NCBI RefSeq assembly: GCF_013394305.1 | Contig: NZ_AP019810.1 | Location: forward strand, 1,404,501 to 1,468,500 | Source: Enterococcus mundtii | GTDB lineage: Bacteria; Bacillota; Bacilli; Lactobacillales; Enterococcaceae | DNA: 64,000 nt | Direction of reading: 5' to 3' | In this document: piece by piece, positions 46,706 to 56,337 of the stretch | Layout of the letters: the number at the start of each line of letters is the position of its first letter | Position numbering within the stretch: position 1 is the stretch's first letter | Position numbers and translations under genes: made by a program | Notes under the pieces: model-generated | Database searches by the model: none | The model's input: the letters and a program-made list of their open reading frames with translations, nothing else | Told to the model about the DNA's origin: nothing

Positions 46706-47476
46706 TTAACTTCTTAACCCTCTACCTTTATTGATCAAGTACCAACACGTTGAATAAAGCACTACAATGAACAGTACAAGGATCGCAATCGAAATGAAGA
46801 TTGGCACATCGGTGGTGCCTAAGAAACCATAACGGAAACTTGAGATCATATAAACAATTGGATTTACTTTTGAGATGGCTTGCCAAATCGGTGGTAACAT
46901 CGAAATTGAATAAAACACCCCGCCAAGATAAGTCAAAGGTTGTAACACAAACGTTGGTACAATGGACACATCATCATAAGATTGGGCGAAAATCCCATTG
47001 ATCAAACCAGCAAGCGAGAATAAGATAGCGGTCATCAATAGTGTTAATACAACGATCGTCCATGAATAGACATGTAATGGCACAAAAAATAGAGAAATCA
47101 TTGTGACTAATGCACCGACCAAGACACTCCGTCCCAACCCACCGATCACAAATCCCCAGATGATGACATGTGTTGGTACAGGGGCAACTAAAATCTCTTC
47201 GATATTCTTTTGGAATTTTTGTGAAAAGAATGAAGAAGAAACATTTGAATAAGAGCTTGTGATGGCGGACATCATGATCAATCCGGGAACAATAAATTCC
47301 ATGTAGGAGAAACCACCCATATCACCGATTCGTCCCCCGATCATTTTCCCAAAAATGATAAAATACAAAGACGTAGTGATCACTGGTGGTACTAGCGTTT
47401 GTACCCAGATACGCATATAGCGATTGGTTTCTTTGATTGCTAAACTTTTTAATGCAGTAAAATAAAGATTAAACAT
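46706..47476 (-). CDS. ABC-2 family exporter permease
   Basis: 256 aa, six membrane helices (VPPVITTSLYFIIFGKMI; FIVPGLIMMSAITSSYSN; VLVGALVTMISLFFVPLHV; IVVLTLLMTAILFSLAGL; FVLQPLTYLGGVFYSISML; PIFISIAILVLFIVVLYS). YadH/DrrB-like ABC-2 transporter. Overlaps the ATPase gene by 8 bp, forming a two-gene exporter. Substrate unknown (drug or lipid-like). Confidence 0.88.
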   Translation of the reverse strand: MFNLYFTALKSLAIKETNRYMRIWVQTLVPPVITTSLYFIIFGKMIGGRIGDMGGFSYMEFIVPGLIMMSAITSSYSNVSSSFFSQKFQKNIEEILVAPVPTHVIIWGFVIGGLGRSVLVGALVTMISLFFVPLHVYSWTIVVLTLLMTAILFSLAGLINGIFAQSYDDVSIVPTFVLQPLTYLGGVFYSISMLPPIWQAISKVNPIVYMISSFRYGFLGTTDVPIFISIAILVLFIVVLYSTCWYLINKGRGLRS

Positions 47477-48410
47477 TTTTCTTCGTTGCCTCCATATGAT
47501 AAGTTTCTTCCGTAATTTTCAAGAAAAGTTCTTCTAAGCGATTGGATTTATTGCGCATAGACAAGACTTTGATCCCTTGCGCACTTAACTGTTCAAAGAT
47601 CCCATTCACTCCTTGATCACGCTCCACTTCAACCGCAAGTGTGCGTTCATCTTCTAAGATACTTGTATAGCCAATGATCTCTGGCTTTTTATCATAAGGT
47701 GCTAAGTCAAAGATAAACGTTTCAAATTGTAATTTGGAAAGCAAGGCTTTCATAGAGGTATTCTCAATCAGTTCACCCGATTGGATGATTCCAATATTTC
47801 GACAAAGCATTTCTGCTTCTTCCAAATAATGAGTCGTCAAAATGATCGTTGTTCCTGCGTGATTCAATTCACGTAGAAATTCCCACATTTCTCTTCTTAA
47901 TTCAATATCGACACCCGCTGTGGGTTCATCTAGAATCAATAATTTGGGTTCATGCATCAATGCACGGGCAATCATCAATCGTCGTTTCATCCCACCTGAA
48001 AGCATCCGCGCACGAACATTGCGTTTCTCCCACAAATTAGATTGTTTAAGATATTTTTCACTACGTTTCAATGCTTCATTACGGGACACGCCATAGTAAC
48101 CCGCCTGATTCACGACGATTTGTTGCACTGTTTCAAACGGATTGAAGTTGAATTCTTGGGGCACTAAGCCGATTTGTTGTTTTGCTCGTACTAAATCTGT
48201 ATCCAGATCATAGCCAAATACTTTCACTTTTCCCGATGTCTTATTCACTAATGAAGTGATGATCCCGATCGTTGTTGATTTCCCTGCACCATTTGGTCCC
48301 AATAATGCATAAAAATCTCCTTCTTCAACCGTCAGATCGATGCCTCGGAGTGCTTCCACACCTGTCCCATATATTTTTCTTAACTCATTTATCTCAAGAG
48401 CATATGTCAT
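47469..48410 (-). CDS. ABC transporter ATP-binding protein
   Basis: 313 aa. Walker A GPNGAGKST near 38-46, Q-loop GLVPQEFNF, signature LSGGMKRRLMIARAL, Walker B LLILDEPTAGVD and the switch His in TTHYLEEAE; then a C-terminal regulatory stretch of about 90 aa. YadG/DrrA-type partner of the adjacent permease. Start ATG 48410; AAGGAG lies 13 nt upstream, which is rather far. Confidence 0.92.
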   Translation of the reverse strand: MTYALEINELRKIYGTGVEALRGIDLTVEEGDFYALLGPNGAGKSTTIGIITSLVNKTSGKVKVFGYDLDTDLVRAKQQIGLVPQEFNFNPFETVQQIVVNQAGYYGVSRNEALKRSEKYLKQSNLWEKRNVRARMLSGGMKRRLMIARALMHEPKLLILDEPTAGVDIELRREMWEFLRELNHAGTTIILTTHYLEEAEMLCRNIGIIQSGELIENTSMKALLSKLQFETFIFDLAPYDKKPEIIGYTSILEDERTLAVEVERDQGVNGIFEQLSAQGIKVLSMRNKSNRLEELFLKITEETYHMEATKKNV

Positions 48411-48462
48411 TTTTTACTAACTCTCCTTATTTTGTCTGATTTACTATTTTAGCATGTAAAGA

Positions 48463-48630
48463 GGTTGTGAGAAAGCCGTTAAGCTCCGAATAGTAAGGCG
48501 GAAATTGAGAAAATAGTTCCTCATATTTTTTCAATTTTCGACTTACTATTGAAGGAGTTGGCTTTCGAACACCGTTTATCTAGGTTGTGAGAAAGCCGTT
48601 AAGCTTCATGCAGTAAGATGAAAATGAAAA
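48463..48630. repeat. second copy of the 120-bp palindromic repeat (1 full unit and a partial)
   Basis: Full unit opens GGTTGTGAGAAAGCCG at 48463 and closes GAACACCGTTTATC at 48580. The next opens at 48583 (period 120) and decays after about 45 bp, where it runs into the MutS-gene terminator. It occupies most of the 316-bp gap upstream of the ABC ATPase. Confidence 0.85.
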
Positions 48631-48676
48631 AACCACAAGTCCTTCCAGAAAATAATTCTGTCGTCTCTGTGGTTTT
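48629..48676 (-). terminator. terminator of the MutS-like gene
   Basis: AAAACCACA (48629-48637) and TGTGGTTTT (48668-48676), with inner CAGAA / TTCTG. On the minus strand a TTTTTT run follows. Confidence 0.8.
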
Positions 48677-48726
48677 CATTATCAATGATGGTTATTGACT
48701 AAATACTTTCAGCTTGGGCTTATTTC

Positions 48727-50376
48727 TTACTCCACTACCCGCCATTGGCGATGTTGATCAAAATAGGCGGCTTCTGCTTGTGCCTCTTTCACGATTGCTG
48801 TAGGATACTTCAGCACATCTAATAATGCGATGGCATTTCTTGTCTTAGCAGGTCCTTGTTTTAATTTAAAGTCAAAGCTGATCCCCTTCTCAGGCGTCAC
48901 TTGCTCTTCAAAATGGACATTGGCACAATCTTTTTTCAAGATCTCTGTCAGTTCGATATCATGTGTTGCGACAAAGGCTAAAGAAGGGTAATCACTCAAC
49001 CAATTCACGATAGCTGCTGAAGACGCGATCCGTTCAATCGTATTTGTCCCTTTCAAGATCTCATCGACAAAGCAATAGCAACGTTCTTTTGTTTCCACTT
49101 GCTGTAATAAGCGCTTGATCGATTTGATTTCTGAAACAAAGTAACTATCGCCTTCAAACAAATTATCTTCGATCGCCATCGAGGTCAAGACATGACCGGG
49201 TTGGATCGTGAAAGATTCGGCTAAAGCAGTTTGGATCGTTTGCGCTAAGATACAGTTGATGGCAATACTTTTGACGTACGTCGATTTTCCTGAAGCATTC
49301 GAGCCTGTGACCAATGTGTTCTGTTGCCAATCGATGGGATTGACGACTGCCTCTGCAATCAGAGGGTGATACGTATCCTCTGCCATAATCCCGCCTTCTG
49401 CAAAGACTGGTTGACAAGAATAGGGCATGTAGGTGCGATAATTCAATACTGCCGCAGCTACTTCTAGCTCTCCGAGTAATTGCCATAATTCAATCGCTTG
49501 TTCCGTTTTCTTTTCCAATCGGCTAATGACAAAATGATACGAAATAAATGGCAACATGAACATCATATTCAAGTAGTCAAAAAACAACTCCGCTTCTGAG
49601 CCATTTTTCACTCGAAATGAAAAACCGAACTTAGGGATTTCTTTTAAAGGCTGAACATTTTTTTGTAACTCTGCTTGTAACGGTGTGGCAAACGTAGCTA
49701 TTTTTTTCGCCGCAGAAATCGTAGAAACAAGATAGCTCATACTATTAAGTTCTGTTTCGAGTGTTTGCTTTTTTATCAAGTAATAAACCGTATTGAATAA
49801 CACACTAATGATCGCGAGATAAATGCCGATCACTTGTCCAAGTAAAAACAAGCCTAAACCAATGAGTGGTAACATGCCTAAAAAGGCAAATAGCCCAATA
49901 TGACCAATTCTTTTGCTTTTGCCATCTGCTAAGTATTGTTTGGCAAAATTCCGGTCTTTTTTTCCAATTCGTGCAAATTGATATTGGATTTCTTCTCTCA
50001 ACTTAGGATTTTCTTGATAGAAAGTAATCAACTTTTCTAGACGCTGATCTTGTCCAAAATCAAAATTACGCAGTCGCTGATAAAGCGCTTCTGAACCCAC
50101 ACTTGAATACGTATGATTGAGCGTTTCGAATACTTCAAACATATCTAGGTCATACCAAGTCAAGTCATCGACTTCACTGTCCCACGTGCGAAACTTTTTT
50201 TCTGTCTGCCAAGCTTCTTTTAAGCTCTCCTCCTTATCAAATCGTACTTGATATGGAAGCTTCCCCCATTTGTAACGGATATCTGCTCTTAATTTTTTTC
50301 GCGAATTGATTTCTAAGACAATTAAGATTCCAATGATGCCGACGATCAGGAGCATGATAAATTCTGTTTGACTCAT
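48727..50376 (-). CDS. membrane-anchored MutS-like ATPase
   Basis: 549 aa from ATG 50376 behind GGAGAAA. Membrane helix at 6-22 (FIMLLIVGIIGILIVLE), then a helical lever region, two adjacent helices at about 158-200 (IGLFAFLGMLPLIGLGLFL; IGIYLAIISVLFNTVYYL), and a C-terminal MutS domain V ATPase. Walker A GSNASGKST is at 358-366, with SYFVSEIKSIKRLL, Walker B FVDEILKGTNT and VATHDIELTEIL. The mismatch-recognition domain I of MutS is absent, so this is not classical repair. Widespread in lactic acid bacteria but functionally undefined. Confidence 0.87.
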   Translation of the reverse strand: MSQTEFIMLLIVGIIGILIVLEINSRKKLRADIRYKWGKLPYQVRFDKEESLKEAWQTEKKFRTWDSEVDDLTWYDLDMFEVFETLNHTYSSVGSEALYQRLRNFDFGQDQRLEKLITFYQENPKLREEIQYQFARIGKKDRNFAKQYLADGKSKRIGHIGLFAFLGMLPLIGLGLFLLGQVIGIYLAIISVLFNTVYYLIKKQTLETELNSMSYLVSTISAAKKIATFATPLQAELQKNVQPLKEIPKFGFSFRVKNGSEAELFFDYLNMMFMLPFISYHFVISRLEKKTEQAIELWQLLGELEVAAAVLNYRTYMPYSCQPVFAEGGIMAEDTYHPLIAEAVVNPIDWQQNTLVTGSNASGKSTYVKSIAINCILAQTIQTALAESFTIQPGHVLTSMAIEDNLFEGDSYFVSEIKSIKRLLQQVETKERCYCFVDEILKGTNTIERIASSAAIVNWLSDYPSLAFVATHDIELTEILKKDCANVHFEEQVTPEKGISFDFKLKQGPAKTRNAIALLDVLKYPTAIVKEAQAEAAYFDQHRQWRVVE

Positions 50377-50405
50377 AAATTTTCTCCAATCTATTGAATA
50401 CTTTA

Positions 50406-50414
50406 AGTATAGCA
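50406..50414 (-). promoter_or_regulatory. candidate extended -10 promoter of the MutS-like gene
   Basis: Minus strand TGCTATACT (TGnTATACT), 30 nt before the MutS-like ATG. No clear -35 at 17 nt. Confidence 0.4.
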
Positions 50415-50469
50415 CTGATTGGAAACATAAATGGACTTATAAAAAAACTATCCTTCTTTTTCACCGTAT

Positions 50470-51093
50470 TCATGTTGATTCTAGACACCAACTAATTCCA
50501 TCGAAAAGTACCATTTGATTTCCTTCATGTTGCAATCCTTCTGAAAAATGTGCAGGAGTCATACAAAAAACTTTACCTTTACCATACAGATGTCGCCAAG
50601 CAGCAATCGATTCACCATAGTGAGAAAAGCTGTGCATCAGAACTTCCGTTTCGCCTATAGCTACCTCAGTGAAATAGTGTTCGTCCCATATTTTATAAGA
50701 CTTACCATTTGGTTCTCGATAGGTTACTTCTGTAGGTTTGGGATGATGAAGGAAGCGCCCCCGCAACATCTCACTAAACGCAGAGTGGATCGGGTAGCTA
50801 GAAAGTCCTGAATGATACGCAATCAGGCTTCCGCCACCCGCTACATACTTGGTGATCAACTGATCGTATGTTTCATTTAACCAAAAAGCGTCATTTGTTT
50901 TGGGTGCTAACCGATTTTCCTTTGAAAGGAGGAATAAATCAGGTTGCTCATGTAATGCTTTGGTTAGTTGCTCGATCGTCAGATCAGTCATCTTTAGTTC
51001 TTGTGGGAAGTGCTTAGCGATCCCCTGAAAATAGTTGACTAACGGATCATGCGGATGGTAAAAATCGCCTAACAACGTGATCATTTTTTTCAC
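50470..51093 (-). CDS. ThuA-like domain protein at the end of the xyl operon
   Basis: 207 aa from GTG 51093 (VKKMITLLGDFYHPHDP), 8 nt after AAAGGAG. ThuA/class I amidotransferase-like fold: GGSLIAYHSGLSSYP, GRFLHHPKPTEV, and GKGKVFCMTPAHFSEG. ThuA-like proteins accompany sugar uptake or oxidation genes; their biochemical role is unclear. It lies about 30 nt after xylB, so probably shares its transcript. Confidence 0.78.
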   Translation of the reverse strand: MKKMITLLGDFYHPHDPLVNYFQGIAKHFPQELKMTDLTIEQLTKALHEQPDLFLLSKENRLAPKTNDAFWLNETYDQLITKYVAGGGSLIAYHSGLSSYPIHSAFSEMLRGRFLHHPKPTEVTYREPNGKSYKIWDEHYFTEVAIGETEVLMHSFSHYGESIAAWRHLYGKGKVFCMTPAHFSEGLQHEGNQMVLFDGISWCLEST

Positions 51094-51126
51094 TAGGAAC
51101 ACTCCTTTCACTTAGGTACTCGTTTA

Positions 51127-52611
51127 TTATTTTTCGTACATGTGACAAATTTCCTTTGTACATTCGTATACTTTACGATAACGCGCATACACCTTTTGGT
51201 AAATTTCCACTTGTTGCGGGTTCGGTTGCACAGGGGATTGGTAGGAAACAAAAACACTTGCACATTCGTTCAAATCAGTAAACCAGTCACAGCCTACTGC
51301 TGCTAACATAGCGGCGCCAAGCCCAGGTCCTTGTTCGGTGGTTAAAGTAACGATCGGTCGATTGAAAATGTCCGCTTGCATTTGGAGCCACGTCTGATTT
51401 TTTGCGCCGCCACCGACTGATACGATTGTTTCGATTTTTTGTTGGGTCATCTCTTCCATGATCGCTTGGGAGTCCTTTAGAGAGAAGGTAATCCCTTCTA
51501 GCACGCTACGGGTAAAATGTTTCAATTCGTGTTGCGTATCTATCCCAATAAAGCTTCCTCTGATTTGACTATCACTGTAAGGCGTCCGTTCCCCTACGAT
51601 ATAAGGAGTGAACAATAAGCCATTACTGCCTGCATCAACACTTCCGATTTCTGATAGCAACTCGCTGAAGGAACGATTAGGAGCAAAGCGCTGTTTGAAC
51701 CAACTCAAGCTGTCGCCAGCTGCTAAGGTCACACCCATGGAATACGCGGCACCTGAGGCATGTTGGAAGAGATGGAGCTTCCCTTGATAGTCTCTATCCA
51801 CATTTTTTTCGTAACGAAGGAATACTCCACTTGTGCCGATGGAACATAATCCAAGACCTTCTTCTAAAATACCAGCGCCAACAGCGCCACAGGCATTGTC
51901 GGCACCGCCTGCAATCACTTTGACTGGCTTGGTAAAGCCGTATCTTTCTTTTAATTCCTCTTTCAATGTCCCCACCACGTCAGTAGAAGCCACTAAAGGA
52001 GGTAAGATGGCTGGATCGATCCCAAATTCTTCTAAGATTTCTTCATCCCACTGCTTCGTTTCTTGATCCAGCAGTAGTGTGCCAGCCGCATCTGACTCGT
52101 CCATATGATACGAACCAGTCAACCAGAATCGTAAATAATCTTTCGGTAATTGAATGTGTTTGACCTTTTCCCAACTCGCTGGTTCGTGTTCTTGGACCCA
52201 TAAGATTTTCGGTAGTGTAAATCCTTCTAACGCTTTGTTTTTCGTGTGCTGTAACAACTTATCCCCCATTATTTCAGTGATTCGTTGACATTGTGGTGTC
52301 GTACGAACATCATTCCATAAAATAGCTGGTCTTACAACTTGATCGGCTTCATCCAAAAAAACTAAGCTGTGCATCTGTCCAGAAAAACTGATGCCTGCCA
52401 ATTCATCTTTAAGATCAGTCACTTTCCCTAATAATTCTTTCAATATTTGATCTGCTGCTTTGAGCCAATCCGCCGGTTGTTGCTCGCTATACCCCATCTG
52501 TGGATTGCTCATAGGGTAAGAAGCAACTGCTTCTGCCACTAACTTTCCTTTTCGATCAAACACTAGGCCCTTCAAGGCACTTGTTCCTAGATCTAAACCT
52601 AATACATACAT
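51127..52611 (-). CDS. xylB: xylulokinase
   Basis: 494 aa from ATG 52611 (MYVLGLDLGTSALKGLVFD) behind AAAGGGG; the upstream open frame has no site. FGGY kinase: GISFSGQMHSLVFLD (substrate), AGGADNACGAVGAGI, and SVGGGAKNQTWLQMQADIF near the C-terminus. Phosphorylates D-xylulose to xylulose 5-phosphate. Downstream of the sugar ABC genes in the xyl operon. Confidence 0.95.
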   Translation of the reverse strand: MYVLGLDLGTSALKGLVFDRKGKLVAEAVASYPMSNPQMGYSEQQPADWLKAADQILKELLGKVTDLKDELAGISFSGQMHSLVFLDEADQVVRPAILWNDVRTTPQCQRITEIMGDKLLQHTKNKALEGFTLPKILWVQEHEPASWEKVKHIQLPKDYLRFWLTGSYHMDESDAAGTLLLDQETKQWDEEILEEFGIDPAILPPLVASTDVVGTLKEELKERYGFTKPVKVIAGGADNACGAVGAGILEEGLGLCSIGTSGVFLRYEKNVDRDYQGKLHLFQHASGAAYSMGVTLAAGDSLSWFKQRFAPNRSFSELLSEIGSVDAGSNGLLFTPYIVGERTPYSDSQIRGSFIGIDTQHELKHFTRSVLEGITFSLKDSQAIMEEMTQQKIETIVSVGGGAKNQTWLQMQADIFNRPIVTLTTEQGPGLGAAMLAAVGCDWFTDLNECASVFVSYQSPVQPNPQQVEIYQKVYARYRKVYECTKEICHMYEK

Positions 52612-52703
52612 GAATCGTTCCCCTTTCCGACAAAAACAAGCGAAAGAAACAGTCCGTTCCATCAAGACACCACCTGTTCCTTTCCACTGATTACATACGC
52701 TTT

Positions 52704-53753
52704 TTATTCTGTTTCTTCTGTACTTTCTACTGAAGAATCTTCTACTGAGTCTGTTTTCACTTTACTTTTTTCTTTTCCATACTCTTCTAACTCTTCAGCT
52801 AACACATAGTTGACATCGATCGGAATTGTTGCGTCAATTGTTTCACCGTCGATTGCTTTCACTAAATTCTCGATCACTTGATAGCCGATTTGGTACGCAT
52901 CTTGGTCAACGATCGCTGTGATTCGTTCGTCCGCTACTCCGCTTAACCAAGTGTCCGTATAATCAAATCCATAATGAAGCACCTGTCCTGCTTTTCCTTG
53001 AGATTCTAATGCACTCATCACACCGACATTCGGCCCTTCTGAACCTAATGAAAAGACAGTGACTAAGTCTCTATTCGCCGCAATGTAGCCTTCTAATTGT
53101 TTTTTAGATTCTGATGGTTGATCATTGTCTTGGATCGTCGCTAAAAACTTAAAGTTCTCAGCATCTTTTCCATAGATCTCTGCAAAACCTTCTTTCAGTC
53201 CTTTTTCACGATCGATCATAGTTGGTTGTGCGACGTCCACACAAACGATGGCGATCGAACCACCGGTAATGCCTTTTGCCTTCATTTCTTCAGCCGCACG
53301 TAACCCTAATTCTTTTCCAGCTGAGACATTGTCTGTACCGACGTAAGCTGTCCGATCTTCAGGATTTTCTAAATCGGCATCAAAGGTGATGACTGGAATA
53401 TTTTTATCCATGGCTGCTTTGATTGGATCAACGAACGCTTTTTTCTCAATCGGTGCAATGGCGATTCCTGCTACGTTTTTGGCAACTGCTTCTCTGATAA
53501 AGCCGATATGTTTCTCTTTCTTACTTGGTTCAGCAGAAGGAGATGTTTTCGTGACCAATGTATAGCCCAATTCTTGTGCCGCATCCTCTGCTCCTTTTTT
53601 CATGGGGTTCCAATAAGCCCCGGTGTCTACGATTGGAATGAAATACAAGGTCTTTTCACTATCTGCATCTGCAGAATCACTCGTACTACATCCTGTACCA
53701 ACTAATAATAACGCAACGAACATACTGATGACCCAAAATGATTTTTTTAACAT
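52704..53753 (-). CDS. sugar ABC transporter substrate-binding lipoprotein
   Basis: 349 aa. Lipobox VGTGC with Cys22. Type I periplasmic-binding fold: LYFIPIVDTGAYWNPMKKGAEDAA, GIAIAPIEKKAFVDPIKAAMDKNIPVITFDAD, and GYQVIENLVKAIDGE, all of the ribose/pentose branch. An acidic C-terminal tail (DSVEDSSVESTEETE) is extra. Operon context suggests xylose or another pentose. Start ATG 53753 behind AAGGAG. Confidence 0.88.
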   Translation of the reverse strand: MLKKSFWVISMFVALLLVGTGCSTSDSADADSEKTLYFIPIVDTGAYWNPMKKGAEDAAQELGYTLVTKTSPSAEPSKKEKHIGFIREAVAKNVAGIAIAPIEKKAFVDPIKAAMDKNIPVITFDADLENPEDRTAYVGTDNVSAGKELGLRAAEEMKAKGITGGSIAIVCVDVAQPTMIDREKGLKEGFAEIYGKDAENFKFLATIQDNDQPSESKKQLEGYIAANRDLVTVFSLGSEGPNVGVMSALESQGKAGQVLHYGFDYTDTWLSGVADERITAIVDQDAYQIGYQVIENLVKAIDGETIDATIPIDVNYVLAEELEEYGKEKSKVKTDSVEDSSVESTEETE

Positions 53754-53778
53754 GGTCTTTTCACTCCTTAGATTATAA

Positions 53779-54744
53779 TTATGACTGACGACTTGCTCGA
53801 CGTTTCAAATAATCAATGATGATTGCTAAAATAATGACTAGACCGGTCACTGTATCTTGTAAAAATGAATTTACCCCCATCAATGTCAAGCCATTTTTAA
53901 ATACTTGTAAGGTTAAGATACCTGCTACCGCTCCGCCAATCGTGCCGATTCCACCGCTAAATGATGTACCACCCATGATAGCTGCCGCCATTGCGAACAA
54001 GTCTAAGCCATTCGCATCTTTGGAAGCGCCACCATTTAAATTCGAAACAATCAACAAACCAGCGATGGCTGCTAACATTCCTTCAATCATAAACATCTTG
54101 ATGATATGTTTATCCGTATCGATACCGGATAGTCTGGCTGCTTCTTGATTTGACCCTACCACATAGGTATATCTTCCCAAACGCGTATTTTTCATTATAA
54201 AAGCAAATACAATGATGATAATTAAAAAAATCAAGGCATTGCTTTTGAACATATCCGTACCAATCGGCGTTTTCGCTAAGCGATTGAACCACTCGTTTTC
54301 GGAACCGATAAATTGTTCGTCCGTGAAAAAACCGAGCATCCCTTTGATGACATAACTTGTTCCTAACGTTAAAATAAACGAAGGCAAATCAAATTTCTTG
54401 ATCAACAAAGCGTTCACCGCGCCTAACATTGCCCCTGTCAATAATGCCAGAAGCACAACGACTGGCGCAGGCATTCCTTGATTTGCCGCATATAAACCGA
54501 GCATTCCTGATGCCATTCCGACATAACCAATTGATAGATCCACATAGCCGCAAATCAAAATCATCGCATAAGCAACAGTTAAAATGCCTACCGGTGGAAT
54601 TTGTTGGAAGAAATTTTCAATATTGAATGTGCTCAAAAAATTCGCATTTGCAATTGAAAAATATAGGACTAAAGCAATTAACACTAAATAAACAGAGTAG
54701 TTCATAAAAAGTGACTTGATCGTTAACTTGTTTCGTTTTTCCAT
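53779..54744 (-). CDS. sugar ABC transporter permease (RbsC-like)
   Basis: 321 aa, about nine membrane helices (YLVLIALVLYFSIANANF; ILTVAYAMILICGYVDLSIG; MAAAIMGGTSFSGGIGTIGGA). The DLSIG and GGTSFSGG motifs are typical of the BPD_transp_2 pentose permeases. Start ATG 54744 behind AAAGGAG. Between the ATPase and binding-protein genes. Confidence 0.9.
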   Translation of the reverse strand: MEKRNKLTIKSLFMNYSVYLVLIALVLYFSIANANFLSTFNIENFFQQIPPVGILTVAYAMILICGYVDLSIGYVGMASGMLGLYAANQGMPAPVVVLLALLTGAMLGAVNALLIKKFDLPSFILTLGTSYVIKGMLGFFTDEQFIGSENEWFNRLAKTPIGTDMFKSNALIFLIIIIVFAFIMKNTRLGRYTYVVGSNQEAARLSGIDTDKHIIKMFMIEGMLAAIAGLLIVSNLNGGASKDANGLDLFAMAAAIMGGTSFSGGIGTIGGAVAGILTLQVFKNGLTLMGVNSFLQDTVTGLVIILAIIIDYLKRRASRQS

Positions 54745-54785
54745 CGTTCTCTCCTTTGTTTACATATCCTCTAACTGAAGAATCG

Positions 54786-56297
54786 TTAATGCTCATTAAG
54801 CGTAGCATAGGTCATAATCAATTCTTGCGCCTCATCTTTTCTGTCCTGATACTCAGCGACGACGACTTCTCCTGTAATCTCACCTTCCCGAAAAACATGG
54901 ATTCGATCGCAGATCCCTAATAATTCAGGGATTTCCGAAGAGACGATCAAAATCGTTTTCCCTTGGCGTGCCAACTCATTGATGATCGTATAGATTTCTG
55001 ATTTTGCCCCCACATCAATACCTTTTGTCGGTTCATCAAAAATATATACTTGATTTGTTGTATTCAACCATTTTGCTAAAACGACTTTTTGCTGATTCCC
55101 ACCAGAGAGACTGGCAACTGGACGCGCAATATCGCTGATCTTGATCTTCACGTCTTGTACAAACTGATGAGCCGTTTGATTAAGTGATTCATGTTTTAAT
55201 ACAAATCCACCTAGATTCGTTATCGTGATATTGTCTTGGATCGAAAGACCAAGAAACAAGCCTTGGTGTTTACGGTCTTCCGTTAGTAGTCCAATTCCTT
55301 GACGAATCGCATCCACCGGTGACTTGATCACTACCGGCTGGTTCGCCAATTTGATTTCACCAGATTTTGCTCGATCTGCACCGAAAATCAATCGCATCGT
55401 TTCGGTTCGACCACTTCCTACTAACCCCGCAAAGCCCAATACTTCCCCTCGTCTTGCCTGGAAGCTAACATTTTTCACCCGCCCAAAAGAATCAGAAAGA
55501 TTCAAAACTTGTAAGTAAGTTTCTCCTAATTGGGTAGGTTGTTTCGGATACAGATCGTTGATTTCTCGCCCAACTAAGCGAGCGATGATTGCTTCTTCAG
55601 ACAAGTTTTTCACTTCATCGGTCAAGATATATTCCCCGTCGCGCATGATCGTGATTCGTTCACCTAATTCAAAGATCTCTTTCATCCGATGGGAGATGTA
55701 AATACTGGATACACCTTTTTCCTTCAATCTGCGAATGATAATAAACAAAACTTCGACATCTTTTTCAGACAAAGAAGTCGTTGGCTCATCAAAAATGATC
55801 ACTTTGGCGTTCAAACTAAGCGCTCTGGCAATTTCAACTAATTGTTTATTGGCAGTAGACAACGAAGCAACCAGTGTAGTAGGAGAAATCGCAGATCCTA
55901 CTAGATTCAGCCATTGTTGCGTGTCTTCATATAATTTTTTGAAGTCAACAATTCCTAACGCCTTATTTTTATAGGGCAAACGACCAATAAAAATATTTTC
56001 TGCCACAGACAAATCTTCTGCTAGATTCAACTCTTGATGAACAAAGGCAATCCCTAATTCTTGTGCGAAGTCAGGAGTCATTTTAGGGATTTCTTTCCCT
56101 TCAAATATGATTTCTCCTTCGTCCTTATCGATCAATCCAGCAAGAATGTTCATTAAAGTAGACTTACCGGCTCCGTTTTCTCCCATAAAAGCATGGATCT
56201 CGCCTTTATTTATCTCAAGTCTTGCTTTTTTCAAGACGTGGACAGGGCCAAAACTTTTTTCAATATTAGACATTGAAAATAAACGTTCTTTTTCCAT
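54786..56297 (-). CDS. sugar ABC transporter ATP-binding protein (RbsA/XylG-like)
   Basis: 503 aa with two ABC domains in tandem. The first has Walker A GENGAGKSTL (near 38) and LSTANKQLVEIARAL; the second a degenerate Walker A (GLVGSGRTE) and an intact signature LSGGNQQKVVLAKWL with IFDEPTKGIDVGAK. This duplicated layout is the pentose-importer type. Start ATG 56297 behind GAGGGGAG. Confidence 0.93.
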   Translation of the reverse strand: MEKERLFSMSNIEKSFGPVHVLKKARLEINKGEIHAFMGENGAGKSTLMNILAGLIDKDEGEIIFEGKEIPKMTPDFAQELGIAFVHQELNLAEDLSVAENIFIGRLPYKNKALGIVDFKKLYEDTQQWLNLVGSAISPTTLVASLSTANKQLVEIARALSLNAKVIIFDEPTTSLSEKDVEVLFIIIRRLKEKGVSSIYISHRMKEIFELGERITIMRDGEYILTDEVKNLSEEAIIARLVGREINDLYPKQPTQLGETYLQVLNLSDSFGRVKNVSFQARRGEVLGFAGLVGSGRTETMRLIFGADRAKSGEIKLANQPVVIKSPVDAIRQGIGLLTEDRKHQGLFLGLSIQDNITITNLGGFVLKHESLNQTAHQFVQDVKIKISDIARPVASLSGGNQQKVVLAKWLNTTNQVYIFDEPTKGIDVGAKSEIYTIINELARQGKTILIVSSEIPELLGICDRIHVFREGEITGEVVVAEYQDRKDEAQELIMTYATLNEH

Positions 56298-56337
56298 GAA
56301 AGATCTCCCCTCTTACTCCTGAAGCGACCACACTGTC

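Noticed and set aside
53816-54148. 110-aa plus-strand ORF
   Set aside because: Mirror image of the sugar permease membrane helices; no independent evidence.
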